Origin: Pedobacter ginsengisoli | GTDB taxonomy: Bacteria; Bacteroidota; Bacteroidia; Sphingobacteriales; Sphingobacteriaceae | Reading direction: 5' to 3' | Assembly (NCBI RefSeq): GCF_030244015.1 | Contig: NZ_JASSYX010000003.1 | Coordinates: 1,054,001-1,118,000, forward strand | Length of the DNA stretch: 64,000 bases | Shown here: positions 17,457 to 27,921 of the stretch, piece after piece | Layout of the letters: every line of letters begins with the position of its first letter | Numbering within the stretch: position 1 is the stretch's first letter | Program-made: the position numbers and the translations under genes | The notes under the pieces: model-generated | Seen by the model: the letters and a program-made list of their open reading frames with translations, nothing else | What the model was told of the DNA's origin: nothing | Databases searched by the model: none

Positions 17457-18455
17457 ATGAAGCTACCTCAAATTATTTTCGGCACCAGTGGTCTAGGCAA
17501 CCTTTACGTGGCACTCCCTCAGGATGTCAAACAGGAGATCATCAGCGAATGTCTGAAACATTCATCTCCTCCGGTTGTATTTGATTCGGCCGGGAAGTAT
17601 GGTGCCGGGCTGGCCCTGGAATCACTGGGAAAATGCCTCCAAAGTCTGCAGGTAAAACCGGAAGAAGTAGTGATCAGCAACAAATTGGGCTGGCTGCGAA
17701 CGGAATTAACTGAACCTGAGCCAACTTTTGAACCCGGTGTATGGAAAGATCTGAAATATGATGCGGTCCAGAAAATAAGCTACCATGGTATCCTTGAATG
17801 CTACGAGCAGGGTAATCAGCTCCTGGGAGCATATGAGGCCCGGATGGTATCAGTACATGACCCTGATGAATATCTTGCCGGGGCTCAAAATACTGAAGAT
17901 CTGGACAAGCGGTACCAGGACATCCTTCATGCTTACCAGGCCCTCAATGAATTAAAATCTGCAGGGAAGGTGGATTCAATTGGGGTTGGTGCCAAGAACT
18001 GGCAGACCATTCAAAAAATAAGCATGGACGTACAGCTCGACTGGGTAATGTTTGCAAACAGCATGACTGTACACAGCCATCCAAAAGAGTTGGTAAAGTT
18101 TATGGAAAAATTGCACAGAAAGGGTGTGCTGATCATCAATTCCGCAATTTTTAATGCCGGATTTTTGACCGGGTCAGACTATTACAACTACCGTGCGGTG
18201 AACAGGAGTACCGAGCCGGAGCTCTATAATTGGCGGGATAAGTTCTATCAGGTCTGCGACGCCTATAGCTTATCGCCCGCAGCGGTTTGCACTGCCTTTG
18301 TATTTCAGGCGCCCGGAGTTCAAAGCGTTGCATTAAATACGTCGAATCCTGAACGCATAAGCATCAATACGGGACTAAAAGATGTCCACATCCCTGCGGC
18401 CTTTTGGCAGGAAATGCGGAGGAACAAATTAATAGATCAAGATTACAAAATATGA
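17457..18455 (+). CDS. Aldo/keto reductase, L-fucose (D-threo-aldose) 1-dehydrogenase type
   Basis: 332-residue cytoplasmic TIM-barrel AKR. FDSAGKYGAGLALESLG carries the catalytic Asp (D43) and Tyr (Y48); VVISNKLGW and VHDP follow in family order. Length and the GTSGLGNLY start fit D-threo-aldose 1-dehydrogenases, which oxidise L-fucose to L-fucono-lactone. Position between the fucosidase and the mutarotase supports this substrate. The stop overlaps the next start (ATGA). Confidence 0.85.
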   Translation: MKLPQIIFGTSGLGNLYVALPQDVKQEIISECLKHSSPPVVFDSAGKYGAGLALESLGKCLQSLQVKPEEVVISNKLGWLRTELTEPEPTFEPGVWKDLKYDAVQKISYHGILECYEQGNQLLGAYEARMVSVHDPDEYLAGAQNTEDLDKRYQDILHAYQALNELKSAGKVDSIGVGAKNWQTIQKISMDVQLDWVMFANSMTVHSHPKELVKFMEKLHRKGVLIINSAIFNAGFLTGSDYYNYRAVNRSTEPELYNWRDKFYQVCDAYSLSPAAVCTAFVFQAPGVQSVALNTSNPERISINTGLKDVHIPAAFWQEMRRNKLIDQDYKI

Positions 18456-18787
18456 AAAAATATTGCCTGGCACTGGATCTTAAAGATGATCCTGAATTGA
18501 TTGCCGAATATGAACACTGGCACAAAGCCGAAAACGGCTGGCCTGAGATCCGCGAAAGCATTACCAGTTCGGGAATTACGAACATGCAGATCTACCGGAC
18601 AGGCAACCGCCTGGTGATGATCATGGAAACCAACGATGATTTTTCTTTCGAACGTCAGGCAAAACTCATCGCGTTAAACACCAAAGTGCAAGCTTGGGAG
18701 AAACTGATGTGGGATTACCAGCAACCATTACCCTGGGCTAAAGCTGGAGAGAAGTGGCTCCCGATGGATCAAATTTTTCAATTGTAA
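18452..18787 (+). CDS. L-rhamnose/L-fucose mutarotase family protein
   Basis: 111-residue dimeric alpha-beta barrel protein that interconverts sugar anomers. LALDLKDDPELIAEYEHWH near the start and VQAWEKLMWDYQQPLPWA near the end are hallmarks of the family. The start ATG at 18452 overlaps the preceding stop by 4 bp, and its own stop overlaps the next ATG by 1 bp, so translation is likely coupled. In this operon L-fucose is the probable substrate, feeding the correct anomer to the dehydrogenase. Confidence 0.9.
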   Translation: MKKYCLALDLKDDPELIAEYEHWHKAENGWPEIRESITSSGITNMQIYRTGNRLVMIMETNDDFSFERQAKLIALNTKVQAWEKLMWDYQQPLPWAKAGEKWLPMDQIFQL

Positions 18788-19809
18788 TGGAGAAGAATAA
18801 AACATTAGTCTGCAAAACACCTGGTGAACTGGCTTATACAGATGAAACAGTTGGCCCGCTTGCAGCGGATCAGACCTTACTGAAAATTAAACGGATCGGC
18901 ATTTGCGGTACGGATCTACATGCTTTCAATGGTTCGCAACCCTATTTCACTTATCCAAGAGTTTTAGGACATGAGCTTGCGGCCGAAGTGGTCACCAGTA
19001 GTGATCCGAATAATTTTAAGCCGGGTGCTACAGTTACAGTAATGCCTTATCTGAACTGCGGGCATTGCCTGGCCTGCCGCTCTGGCAAAACGAACTGTTG
19101 CTCAGCCATGCAGGTTTTCGGAGTACACCGGGACGGGGGTATGGCTGAATATCTGCAGGTACCTACCAGATTAGTCATCAACGGCCAGGGATTAAACCTG
19201 GACGAGCTTGCGCTGGTCGAGCCTCTTGCTATCGGGGCCCATGGCATCCAGCGGGCAAGAGTAACTCCTGGAGAATATGTATTGGTGATCGGCGCAGGAC
19301 CAATAGGCCTGGGAGCAATAGAGTTTGCCAGAATTGCAGGCGCAAATGTCATTGTAATGGATACCAACGCCAGGCGGCTGGACTTTTGTCAGCAAAAGCT
19401 GAAGGTAAAGCATATTATTCATGCGCTCTATGATAATGTAATTGAATTGCTGATGGAAATCACGGGCGGAGACATGCCAGCAGTTGTAATAGATGCCACC
19501 GGAAATCTGAATGCCATTAACGGTGCGTTCCAATACATGGCTCACGGCGGAAGATTCGTCCTGATCGGCTTGCAAAAAGGAGACATCAACTTCAGCCATC
19601 CGGAATTTCACAAGCGGGAGGCCACTTTGATGAGCAGCAGGAACGCTACCGTTGAAGATTTTAACCAGGTGATCTCCGCAATAAAAAATAAGTGGGTTCG
19701 CCCTCTGCTTTACATTACCCACCGCTGTACATTCGGAGAGGCCGCCGATGAATTTCAGACCTGGCTGAATCCGGAGAATGGAGTGATCAAAGCGATGGTT
19801 ACAGTTTAA
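18787..19809 (+). CDS. Zinc-dependent medium-chain alcohol/polyol dehydrogenase
   Basis: 340 residues. The catalytic zinc site is readable as Cys in GICGTDLHAF plus GHE in VLGHELAAEV; the structural zinc is held by the four cysteines of CGHCLACRSGKTNCC. VIGAGPIGLGAIEFAR is the NAD-binding Rossmann motif. The start at 18787 overlaps the mutarotase stop (TAATG). In a fucose-oxidation operon it may oxidise a fuconate-derived intermediate, as L-galactonate or threonine-type dehydrogenases do; the exact step cannot be fixed. Confidence 0.88.
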   Translation: MEKNKTLVCKTPGELAYTDETVGPLAADQTLLKIKRIGICGTDLHAFNGSQPYFTYPRVLGHELAAEVVTSSDPNNFKPGATVTVMPYLNCGHCLACRSGKTNCCSAMQVFGVHRDGGMAEYLQVPTRLVINGQGLNLDELALVEPLAIGAHGIQRARVTPGEYVLVIGAGPIGLGAIEFARIAGANVIVMDTNARRLDFCQQKLKVKHIIHALYDNVIELLMEITGGDMPAVVIDATGNLNAINGAFQYMAHGGRFVLIGLQKGDINFSHPEFHKREATLMSSRNATVEDFNQVISAIKNKWVRPLLYITHRCTFGEAADEFQTWLNPENGVIKAMVTV

Positions 19810-19821
19810 AAAGAAAATCAA

Positions 19822-20172
19822 ATGAGATTGACCGTAAATATAAAAAATCACCTCATCACACTCCTGGCGGCATGGCCCCATCCACCCCGAAGAAGGTCGT
19901 TACAATTGGGCCGGGGCCGATGCAATTGTAGCTTTCGCACAGGAAAATGGGCTAAAAGTACGGGGCACAATTTGTGCTGGCACACCCAGGCACCTAAATG
20001 GATGTTTATAAACCAGGACGGCAGCCAGGTAACGAAGGAGATTTTACTCAAACGACTAAAAGACCACATCTATACAGTAGTCAGGCGCTATAAGGGAAAG
20101 GTCTACGCATGGGTGTAGTCAATGAAGCCATCTCCGATAATCCAAAAGAATTTTTACGACCGGATAACCAAT
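19822..20172 (+). pseudogene. Broken GH10 endo-xylanase fragment
   Basis: A signal-like start (ATG 19822, NHLITLLAA) jumps into the middle of a GH10 barrel. Pieces read in different frames: HPEEGRYNWAGADAIVAFAQ, then HNLCWHTQAPKWMF and TVVRRYKGKVYAW, then VVNEAISDNPKEFLRP, which spans the acid/base region of GH10 (normally DVVNEA). At least three small frameshifts are visible: near 19875, near 19968 and at about 20110, the last removing the Asp before VVNEA. The first third and last half of the gene are missing. It lies inside the fucoside operon directly before GH95. Confidence 0.8.
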
Positions 20173-20175
20173 GAT

Positions 20176-22626
20176 ATGAAAACAATATTTACAGTAAAAA
20201 TCCTGCTATTGTTAACTGCGATAGGTACCTGCACAGCTGTGTACTCCCAGGCACAGACAGACCGCAATAAATTATGGTATGACAAGCCTGCTTCCAACTG
20301 GAACGAAGCCCTGCCAATTGGAAACGGTTTCATTGGGGGTATGATATTTGGCCGCCCGGAAAAAGAACGGATACAACTGAATGAATCGACCATATGGGCC
20401 GGAGGGCCGAACAGCAATATTGATACTGCGGCCAGGACCAATATAGATGAAGTCCGGCGTTTGCTCGCCCAAAAAAAATACCTGGAAGCGCAGATCGTGG
20501 CCAACAGCAAGCTAGGGCCGAAAGGAAACAGCGGCATGCCTTACCAACTTGCTGGTGACCTGTACATCGATTTTCCGGGGCAGACAGAAATCAGTAATTA
20601 CAGGCGGGACCTGGATATTGGCAATGCTACAGCAACGGTGAGTTACAGCTCTGGCGGTGTGAACTATAAACGGGAATACCTGACTTCATTTACACACAAT
20701 GTGATGCTGGTCAGGCTCAGTGCTGACCGCCCTGGAATGATCAGTTGCAGGATCACTCTTCAAAGTCCACTGAAAAAATCATTGGCTGTCGATGACAATG
20801 GTCTTATTCTAAGCGGAAAAGGAAGTGACCACGAAAACCAAAAGGGTCAGGTCCGGTTCACTGTGATGGCAAAAACAAAGCAAGCCGGAGGTACCAGTAT
20901 GGCTGACAGTTCCGGACTGGTGATCTCCAAAGCAGATACAGCAGTCGTCTACCTTTCTATGGCCACAAATTTTATCAATTACCATCAGATTTCAGGAAAC
21001 GATCAGAAAAAAGCACAATCAATTCTTGATGGCGCTTTTAAAAACTCCTTTTCCGGGTTGCGTGCAGCACATCAGCTGTTCTATAAAAAATACTATGACA
21101 GGGTAAAACTGAATCTTGGCCACTCTGCTTCTGCAGGTAAGCCAACAAATGTGCGAATAGCAGAATTCGCTGACGGCAACGACCCTCAGTTAGCTGAACT
21201 CTATTTCCAGTTTGGACGGTACCTGCTCATCTGCTCCTCACAGCCCGGTTCTCAGCCTACCAATCTGCAGGGATTATGGAACGGCGAGCTGAAAGGTCCC
21301 TGGGACAGCAAGTATACGGTGAACATCAACACAGAAATGAATTACTGGCCGAGCGAAGTAACGCAATTATCAGAATTGGGCACACCACTTTTTAACATGA
21401 TTCGCGATCTGTCAGTTTCCGGACGCTCAGCAGCAAAGACCATGTATGGGGCAAGGGGATGGATGCTGCACCACAATACCGATATCTGGCGCACAACGGG
21501 GATAGTGGATGGTGCTTTTTGGGGATTATGGCCTATGGGAGGCGCCTGGCTGACTCAGCACCTTTGGGAACATTATCTGTATACCGGAGACAGAAGGTTT
21601 TTGAAACAATACTATCCCATAATGAAAGCCGCAGCATGGTATTACATGGATGTACTGCAAAAAGATCCTGATCATAAATGGATGGTGATCTCACCGTCGA
21701 TTTCGCCGGAAAACCAATACATCGGAGGAAAGACACCCGTATCGGTTGCTGCCGGTGCGACGATGGACAATCAGCTGGTCTATGGCCTGTTTACTAATTT
21801 AATCAAAGCTGCCGCTCAACTAAAAACCGATAAAGCATTTTCTGACAGCCTGCAGAATTATCGGAATCAACTTCCGCCCATGCAGGTCGGCAAACATGGC
21901 CAGCTTCAGGAATGGCTGGAGGATTTTGACAACCCCGATGACAAACACCGCCATGTCTCCCATTTGTACGGCCTGTTCCCGGGCAACCAAATCTCTCCTT
22001 TTAAGCACCCCAAATTGTTCGCCGCCGCAAAAAATTCCCTTGTTTATCGTGGCGATGTATCTACCGGATGGTCAATGGCCTGGAAGATCAACCTCTGGGC
22101 GCGACTACTGGACGGCAACCATGCCTATAAACTGATTACCGACCAGATCAAACCAGTGACAGGCGGCTCAGGCGGCACCTATCCAAACCTGTTTGATGCG
22201 CACCCACCCTTCCAGATCGACGGTAATTTCGGCTGCACGTCCGGGATCGCGGAAATGCTCCTTCAAAGTCACGACAATGCACTCTATTTGCTTCCGGCCC
22301 TCCCAGATGCCTGGCCAAAAGGCAGCGTTACAGGTATGATGGCCAGGGGCGGGTTTAAAGTGGATATGGAATGGTCTGATCGCAAGATCACCAAACTAGT
22401 AGTCCATTCATCCCTTGGCGGCACTTGCAGGATCAGACTAAATCACCAGATAGGCACCCCGATTCTCAAAAAAGCAACAGAGAAAGAAAGCGGATTTTTT
22501 AATCAGGCTACCGACATCAAAACACCGCTGATTAAAAATAGCGGAAAAGATCTAAGCATCAACTTACCACAAACCTGGCTGTATGATCTGGATACCAAAG
22601 CTGGTCAAACTTATACCATTATCTAA
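20176..22626 (+). CDS. GH95 alpha-L-fucosidase (or alpha-L-galactosidase)
   Basis: 816 residues from ATG 20176; an upstream ATG (20122) belongs to the xylanase remnant. A signal peptide ends AVYSQAQ. LWYDKPASNWNEALPIGNGF with GGMIFG, and NESTIWAGGP are the N-terminal GH95 signature. NINTEMNYWPSE, ISPSISPENQY and PFQIDGNFG correspond to the conserved Asn, Glu and Asp catalytic-site regions of AfcA-type 1,2-alpha-L-fucosidases. Works with GH29 to strip fucose from plant or host glycans in the periplasm. 6 bp before the esterase gene. Confidence 0.93.
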   Translation: MKTIFTVKILLLLTAIGTCTAVYSQAQTDRNKLWYDKPASNWNEALPIGNGFIGGMIFGRPEKERIQLNESTIWAGGPNSNIDTAARTNIDEVRRLLAQKKYLEAQIVANSKLGPKGNSGMPYQLAGDLYIDFPGQTEISNYRRDLDIGNATATVSYSSGGVNYKREYLTSFTHNVMLVRLSADRPGMISCRITLQSPLKKSLAVDDNGLILSGKGSDHENQKGQVRFTVMAKTKQAGGTSMADSSGLVISKADTAVVYLSMATNFINYHQISGNDQKKAQSILDGAFKNSFSGLRAAHQLFYKKYYDRVKLNLGHSASAGKPTNVRIAEFADGNDPQLAELYFQFGRYLLICSSQPGSQPTNLQGLWNGELKGPWDSKYTVNINTEMNYWPSEVTQLSELGTPLFNMIRDLSVSGRSAAKTMYGARGWMLHHNTDIWRTTGIVDGAFWGLWPMGGAWLTQHLWEHYLYTGDRRFLKQYYPIMKAAAWYYMDVLQKDPDHKWMVISPSISPENQYIGGKTPVSVAAGATMDNQLVYGLFTNLIKAAAQLKTDKAFSDSLQNYRNQLPPMQVGKHGQLQEWLEDFDNPDDKHRHVSHLYGLFPGNQISPFKHPKLFAAAKNSLVYRGDVSTGWSMAWKINLWARLLDGNHAYKLITDQIKPVTGGSGGTYPNLFDAHPPFQIDGNFGCTSGIAEMLLQSHDNALYLLPALPDAWPKGSVTGMMARGGFKVDMEWSDRKITKLVVHSSLGGTCRIRLNHQIGTPILKKATEKESGFFNQATDIKTPLIKNSGKDLSINLPQTWLYDLDTKAGQTYTII

Positions 22627-23472
<846 letters not shown>

Positions 23473-23548
23473 GCTGCCACAAGAAATAGATTGATCTGTA
23501 AGTCCATGTCATCCTGATCAAATTCCCAGCCGACCGAAACGCTTACGG

Positions 23549-24355
23549 CTATGGATGCAACTGGTTGGGTGAAACCCCATATTTCTTTTTGAAAATAAAG
23601 GAAAAATGGGAGAGGTCTTCAAAACCGACTTCGAGGTAAACCTCAGTCGGTTTTTTCTTTTTCTCGGCCAGGTGATAATAAGCCAGTTCCAACCTTTTGT
23701 CGGTCAGCCATTTCTGTGGCGTGGTATAGAACAGTTTTTTAAAATCCCTGTTGAATGTTGACAAGCTTCGGCCGGTCAGGTAGCCCAGTTTTTCCAGAGA
23801 CATATTGAACATAAAATTACGCTGCATGAAATCGATCAGGTCGATCTTGCCCGGAACATCAAAGTTGGCAAGGACGCTATCCACACTTGGATCGATCAGC
23901 CGCAGGATGTTGATCGCCTCTTCAATTTTAAGGGTGGCCAGACTTTCCGGAAACTCACTTTCCACGTCAAAATAGGGGATCAGAGAAGCCAGACAGCTTT
24001 CCAATAGCGGATGGTTGCTGAAGCGGTATAATTTCTGCCGGGACGGTGTTTTCTTTTTATACTCAGTCTTTTCATAGAACTTCTTTAGCCGCTCAGTGGA
24101 CAGGTGCATCACCACGGTTTTGTGTGGCAGGCCATTTTTCGGATAGTTGATGATCGTAGCCAGTTCATTTCTGGGGATTAGAAAAATATCCCCTGTTTTA
24201 AAGTTGAAGGTGGAATCTGCCTGAATGATCCTGGTTTCACCAGAAATGAACCATACCAGCATGTGGTCATCAAACATCAGGTCTGATTTGAACAGCTTGT
24301 CCTCATAGCTGGAAAGCTTGATGTCTTTGGTCAGGTATTTGGATATATGTTCCAT
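23549..24355 (-). CDS. AraC-family transcriptional regulator
   Basis: 268 residues: a cupin-like N-terminal half (MLVWFISGETRIIQAD) and C-terminal double HTH from about 170 (LEKLGYLTGRSLSTFNRDF and FEDLSHFSFIFKKKYGVSPNQ). The upstream SDR gene is 58 bp away on the same strand, so the two probably form a unit in which the SDR gene is the likely target. No ligand can be inferred. Confidence 0.9.
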   Translation of the reverse strand: MEHISKYLTKDIKLSSYEDKLFKSDLMFDDHMLVWFISGETRIIQADSTFNFKTGDIFLIPRNELATIINYPKNGLPHKTVVMHLSTERLKKFYEKTEYKKKTPSRQKLYRFSNHPLLESCLASLIPYFDVESEFPESLATLKIEEAINILRLIDPSVDSVLANFDVPGKIDLIDFMQRNFMFNMSLEKLGYLTGRSLSTFNRDFKKLFYTTPQKWLTDKRLELAYYHLAEKKKKPTEVYLEVGFEDLSHFSFIFKKKYGVSPNQLHP

Positions 24356-24413
24356 TGTGATAAAGTTATTGGTTTTTGATTACATTCCATCAGATGCACT
24401 GCCTGCCATCGGC

Positions 24414-25433
24414 CTAGTCTGCGTTGAATTCAATTCCTGTCATTTCCCGGGTCAAATCCCATAGCCTTTTGGCACTGCTTTGGTCCAGCGAATAGGCCAG
24501 TACTCCATTTTGGTGCAGTTTAGCGTTCGATTGTACAGCCAGGTCTTCATATAGCAGTTCAGCGATATCGGCATCTTCGCAGTATACGCCGCCGATATTG
24601 TTGAGCAAGGGACTGGTGGCAGCCCATACCGAAGTAGCAGCACCCTGTGCGATAGTTTTCAGGCCGGCCAATATTTCCGGCCGAATGTTCCCGTTTTCAT
24701 CAAAAAACCCCATCTGTTTAAACAGTTCGATATCCGCATCTCTAGCCAGTTCTGTTCCTGCAATCGATCCGGGGTGTAAGGAATAGGCCCTTACCTGGTG
24801 TGCTTTTGCACGATTATCCAGTTCCAGAGCGAATAGGTTGCTGGCGGTTTTTGACTGTCCATAGCCTAGCAGTGTCTGGTATTCTCTGTGCTCGAAATTG
24901 GGGTCATCGAAATTAAAGGGTGCCATATGGTGTCCCAACGAAGAAACATTGACAACGCGTGCACCGTTGGCTTTTTTAAGTGCCGGCCACAGTCTTGCGA
25001 CTAGCTGATACTGGCTTAGATAATTGGTTGCCAGCTGTGATTCAATACCATGGCTATTTCTTTGGAGTGGTACCCACATGATCCCCGCATTGTTAATGAG
25101 CAGATGAAGAGGCCTGCCTGATGCAAGGAAATTTTCCGCAAACGCATCGATGGTGTCAGGCTGGATCAAATCCATTGCCTCTATTTCTACATTTGGAATG
25201 GCTTCCAGATTTTTCTTTGCTTTTTCAACATCCCTTGCCGGTACAATCACAGTCGCTCCTGCTGCCGCAAGTACACTGACAGTCTCCAGGCCAATACCTG
25301 TATTGCCACCCGTTACGATTGCGATCTTTCCAGTCAGGTCGATGCCTTTGAGAACTTCAGTTGCTGTTGATTTGGTATTAAACCCCGATCCTATCGGGTG
25401 TTGTAATGCGCCTTGATAATTGTTCTTTTCCAT
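24414..25433 (-). CDS. Short-chain dehydrogenase/reductase
   Basis: 339 residues, longer than the minimal 250-residue SDR, like the WW-domain-oxidoreductase/retinol-dehydrogenase-type group. IAIVTGGNTGIGLETV is the cofactor-binding TGxxxGIG motif, LLINNAGIMW the NAG motif, VNVSSLGHH carries the catalytic Ser, and YGQSK the catalytic Tyr and Lys. LHPGSIAGTEL is the post-catalytic PG motif. Cytoplasmic; substrate unknown. Confidence 0.9.
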   Translation of the reverse strand: MEKNNYQGALQHPIGSGFNTKSTATEVLKGIDLTGKIAIVTGGNTGIGLETVSVLAAAGATVIVPARDVEKAKKNLEAIPNVEIEAMDLIQPDTIDAFAENFLASGRPLHLLINNAGIMWVPLQRNSHGIESQLATNYLSQYQLVARLWPALKKANGARVVNVSSLGHHMAPFNFDDPNFEHREYQTLLGYGQSKTASNLFALELDNRAKAHQVRAYSLHPGSIAGTELARDADIELFKQMGFFDENGNIRPEILAGLKTIAQGAATSVWAATSPLLNNIGGVYCEDADIAELLYEDLAVQSNAKLHQNGVLAYSLDQSSAKRLWDLTREMTGIEFNAD

Positions 25434-25775
25434 TTTCTTTTATTAAATGATATAGGGCAAATTTAGGCCGATACGAAAGGGTGTGTTTTGTTCAGAATGT
25501 CAATTAATTTTGTTGAGAATGTCAGCCTGATCATTCAGAGATACAGAACCCAAACTACTTTACGCTTGAAAGCAAATTTCAAATTGATGTTAACTTATAC
25601 CCGGATTATCACTTAAAAACGACGAGTAAATTAAGGACTGGACACAATATTGCCTGAACGTACATCAAGCCGTCAAAAGCTAAATTAACAACTCCTCTAA
25701 TTCAATTTAACCGTAAAATCTAAATTAACGGGCATTCTTATTTTAGTTTATAATAATAAAAATTGACTCGATCGA
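25434..25775 (+). promoter_or_regulatory. Intergenic region with paired boxes (40-bp period) upstream of a truncated fic gene
   Basis: 342 bp without a gene. TAAATTAAC occurs at 25681 and 25721 (start-to-start 40 bp). Each copy is followed by an inverted partner: AATTTA at 25704-25709 and the weaker AGTTTA at 25745-25750. The arrangement, two imperfect dyads about 40 bp apart ahead of a fic start, mirrors the intact fic gene at 46763, although the box sequences differ. Confidence 0.4.
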
Positions 25776-25994
25776 ATGAACTCTTTTAATCCAGGCACTT
25801 ATACCAATCAGGGATACTACAAAAGCTTTCAGCCAAACCCAATAAATAGAGCATGGGAACTGAATGACATAGAGGTAATAAATCTCCTTGGTAAAGCAGA
25901 CAGACAATTGGGACGACTAGACATGTACCCTGAATATATCCCAAATATAGATATGTTATACAAATTTGGTCAACTAGCAATGATCAATATGTAA
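25776..25994 (+). pseudogene. N-terminal fragment of a Fic-family protein
   Basis: 72 codons. GYYKSFQPNPINRAWELND and VINLLGKADRQLGRLDMY match the opening helices of Fic/DOC N-terminal-domain proteins. After PEYIPNID the sequence diverges and stops, so the inhibitory helix and the HPFxxGNGR catalytic loop are absent. A repeat element (26013-26044) begins 19 bp after the stop, suggesting truncation by an insertion or excision event there. Confidence 0.7.
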
Positions 25995-26012
25995 TAAGAC
26001 GAAAAGGTGTTT

Positions 26013-26044
26013 AAATATCTCGACGAGACGGATTCAAACTATTT
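26013..26044. repeat. Dispersed repeat, Y-type half element
   Basis: This segment contains CTCGACGAGACGGATTCAAA and is nearly identical to the second half of the repeat modules at 42183-42303 and 45559-45682. It stands alone here, next to the truncated fic gene. Its TCTCGACG...GGATTCAAAC pattern resembles the 3' end of the tRNA-Arg gene in this window. Confidence 0.5.
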
Positions 26045-26184
26045 CGTTCCCTTATTCAGATAAAAGTGTGCTTAAAATATTAACTTTCAATCTAACCACC
26101 CCATTAAAATTGAGTTGTGCTAGACTTCCAGAGTCATAACCGGAATTTTGCATGTACATGCAACAACTTTTTCTCTTGATTAAA

Positions 26185-27221
26185 TCAGAACCTCACTGAA
26201 AACTGATGTTGCTGTTCAGTAAATTTGTACTCGACCGCCCAGCCATACCTGCTATAAATTTGTTCTACTATGGAAAGTCCAAGTCCACTACCTGGTGTCT
26301 GACCGGACGCTGTGCTAAATCTCCTGAATAACTTGACGGCATCCAGCGGGTAGTTTCCCGGATTGGAGATGACCAGTTCGGCGACGGAAAGATAAACCAT
26401 AATTTTAACACCTGGTTCTGTATGCCTTAATGAATTCATCAGCAGATTGGTGAGCATAATCTCAATCAGTATCCTATTTCCTTCAACTATGCAAATGGGA
26501 TTGATATTAGCTTCAATAGTCCGCCCCTCAAGCAGGTCCGAGAGCAAATCAAGAACCTCTTGAAGCGGCTCGGATATATTAATCTGCTGTTTATCCAGAA
26601 ATTGCTGGTTTTCTATTTTAGCAAGTAGCAATAGATTCTTATTGATCCTTGAAACCCTGGACAGCGCGTTGTTTGTCTCCTCAATAATCTGAGATTGGGC
26701 CGAACTCAATGCGCCGTCCTGAAGCAACAAATCCAGTTTAGACTGAACTATGGCTAATGGAGTTTGCAACTCGTGCGATGCATTCTCCGTAAATTCTTTT
26801 TGCTGGCGGAATGCGGCAATATTACTTTCTAACAACTTATTTATACTCGTATTTAACTCCTCAAATTCAATGACATTTCCTGGCTCAAAGTGCACGGTTG
26901 TGTTGCTGGTGAGATCAAATGCTTTGATTTTTTCCAGAGTTTGGTAAAACGGCCGCCAAAGCCGACTGGATATCTTGTGGTTAAGCCATACAAATCCGAC
27001 CAATATAAGTGCGAAAAAAAAACCGTTAAAAGAGTGATCGCACCGATAATGAGGTAGCTGTCTTCTCGGCCGGCCTCAGCTGTTAAAATAATATTATGCT
27101 CATCCAACTCGTACTGCCACAGTTCACGGATTGCAAGATAATAAACAGGAATACTGCAAGCCAGTACGATTCCTGCATATACGGTGAACTGTTTTAGTGA
27201 TTTATTCAGCAATTTATTCAT
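26185..27221 (-). pseudogene. OmpR-partner sensor histidine kinase with a T9-run frameshift (possibly phase-variable)
   Basis: Start ATG 27221 overlaps the regulator stop (ATGA). The first frame gives a transmembrane helix, an extracytoplasmic segment and IIGAITLLTVFF, then loses the frame in a run of nine T (plus-strand A at 27014-27022). One added T restores FALILVGFVWLNHK and the whole remaining kinase: ENASHELQTPLAIV (H-box), TNLLMNSLRHT (N-box) and GSGLGLSIVEQIYSRYG (G-box). Everything else is intact, so the gene may be recently inactivated, slip-controlled, or carry a sequencing indel. Confidence 0.75.
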
Positions 27222-27892
27222 ACCTCCCATTTATATCCGTTGCCGTACAATGTCTTAAGATAATTACCTGATCCTGCTTCTGTCAGCTTCTTTTTTAGAT
27301 TCTTAATGTGCGCATAGATGAAATCATGGTTATCCAGCATATCTGCCAGGTCTCCAGACAGATGTTCCGCCAGGGCACTTTTAGAAATCACCTTATTCTT
27401 ATTGCCGATAAAAAAAACAAGCAGTTCAAGTTCCTTTTTAGTGAGCGGAACCAAAACTTCACCTACATAAACAGCCTTGGCCAGCAGATCAACTTTCAAA
27501 TCCCCTTGCAGAACAACATTGGAATTACCGAAGTTTCTTCGGCGGATAACTGAAAATATCCTTGCTGCAAGTTCCGAAAGATGAAAAGGTTTTGCCAGGT
27601 AATCATCAGCACCGAGCTCCAACCCCTTTATCTTATCTTCCAGTGAGTTTTTAGCAGAGATAATTATTACGCCGTCTTCTTTATGCTGCTGCTTCAATTC
27701 ATCCAGGATCTTCATCCCGCTGCCTCCAGGGAGCATCAAGTCCAGGAGGATGCAATCATACTGATGTGCTCCGATTTTATCCCAGGCCTCATGATAATCC
27801 ATTGCCAGTTCGCAAAGGTAATTCTGCCCGGAAAGGTAACTCACCATGCTTTTTGCAAGCTCGGGCTCGTCCTCAATGATCAACACTTTCAT
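27218..27892 (-). CDS. OmpR-family response regulator
   Basis: 224 residues from ATG 27892 (MKVLIIEDE). The receiver domain has the ED pair, phosphoacceptor Asp in DCILLDLMLPGGSG, the conserved Ser in IIISAKNS and Lys in DYLAKPFHLSELAAR. The winged-helix effector ends IKNLKKKLTEAG and YGNGYKWEV. First gene of a two-gene operon with the frameshifted kinase, overlapping by 4 bp. If the kinase is off, this regulator may be orphaned or depend on another kinase. Confidence 0.93.
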   Translation of the reverse strand: MKVLIIEDEPELAKSMVSYLSGQNYLCELAMDYHEAWDKIGAHQYDCILLDLMLPGGSGMKILDELKQQHKEDGVIIISAKNSLEDKIKGLELGADDYLAKPFHLSELAARIFSVIRRRNFGNSNVVLQGDLKVDLLAKAVYVGEVLVPLTKKELELLVFFIGNKNKVISKSALAEHLSGDLADMLDNHDFIYAHIKNLKKKLTEAGSGNYLKTLYGNGYKWEV

Positions 27893-27921
27893 ATGATTAA
27901 AACCTTTTGATAAAATTAAGG

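Noticed and set aside
20122..20175. Upstream ATG for GH95
   Set aside because: These codons are the end of the GH10 remnant in a different frame; the signal peptide begins at 20176.
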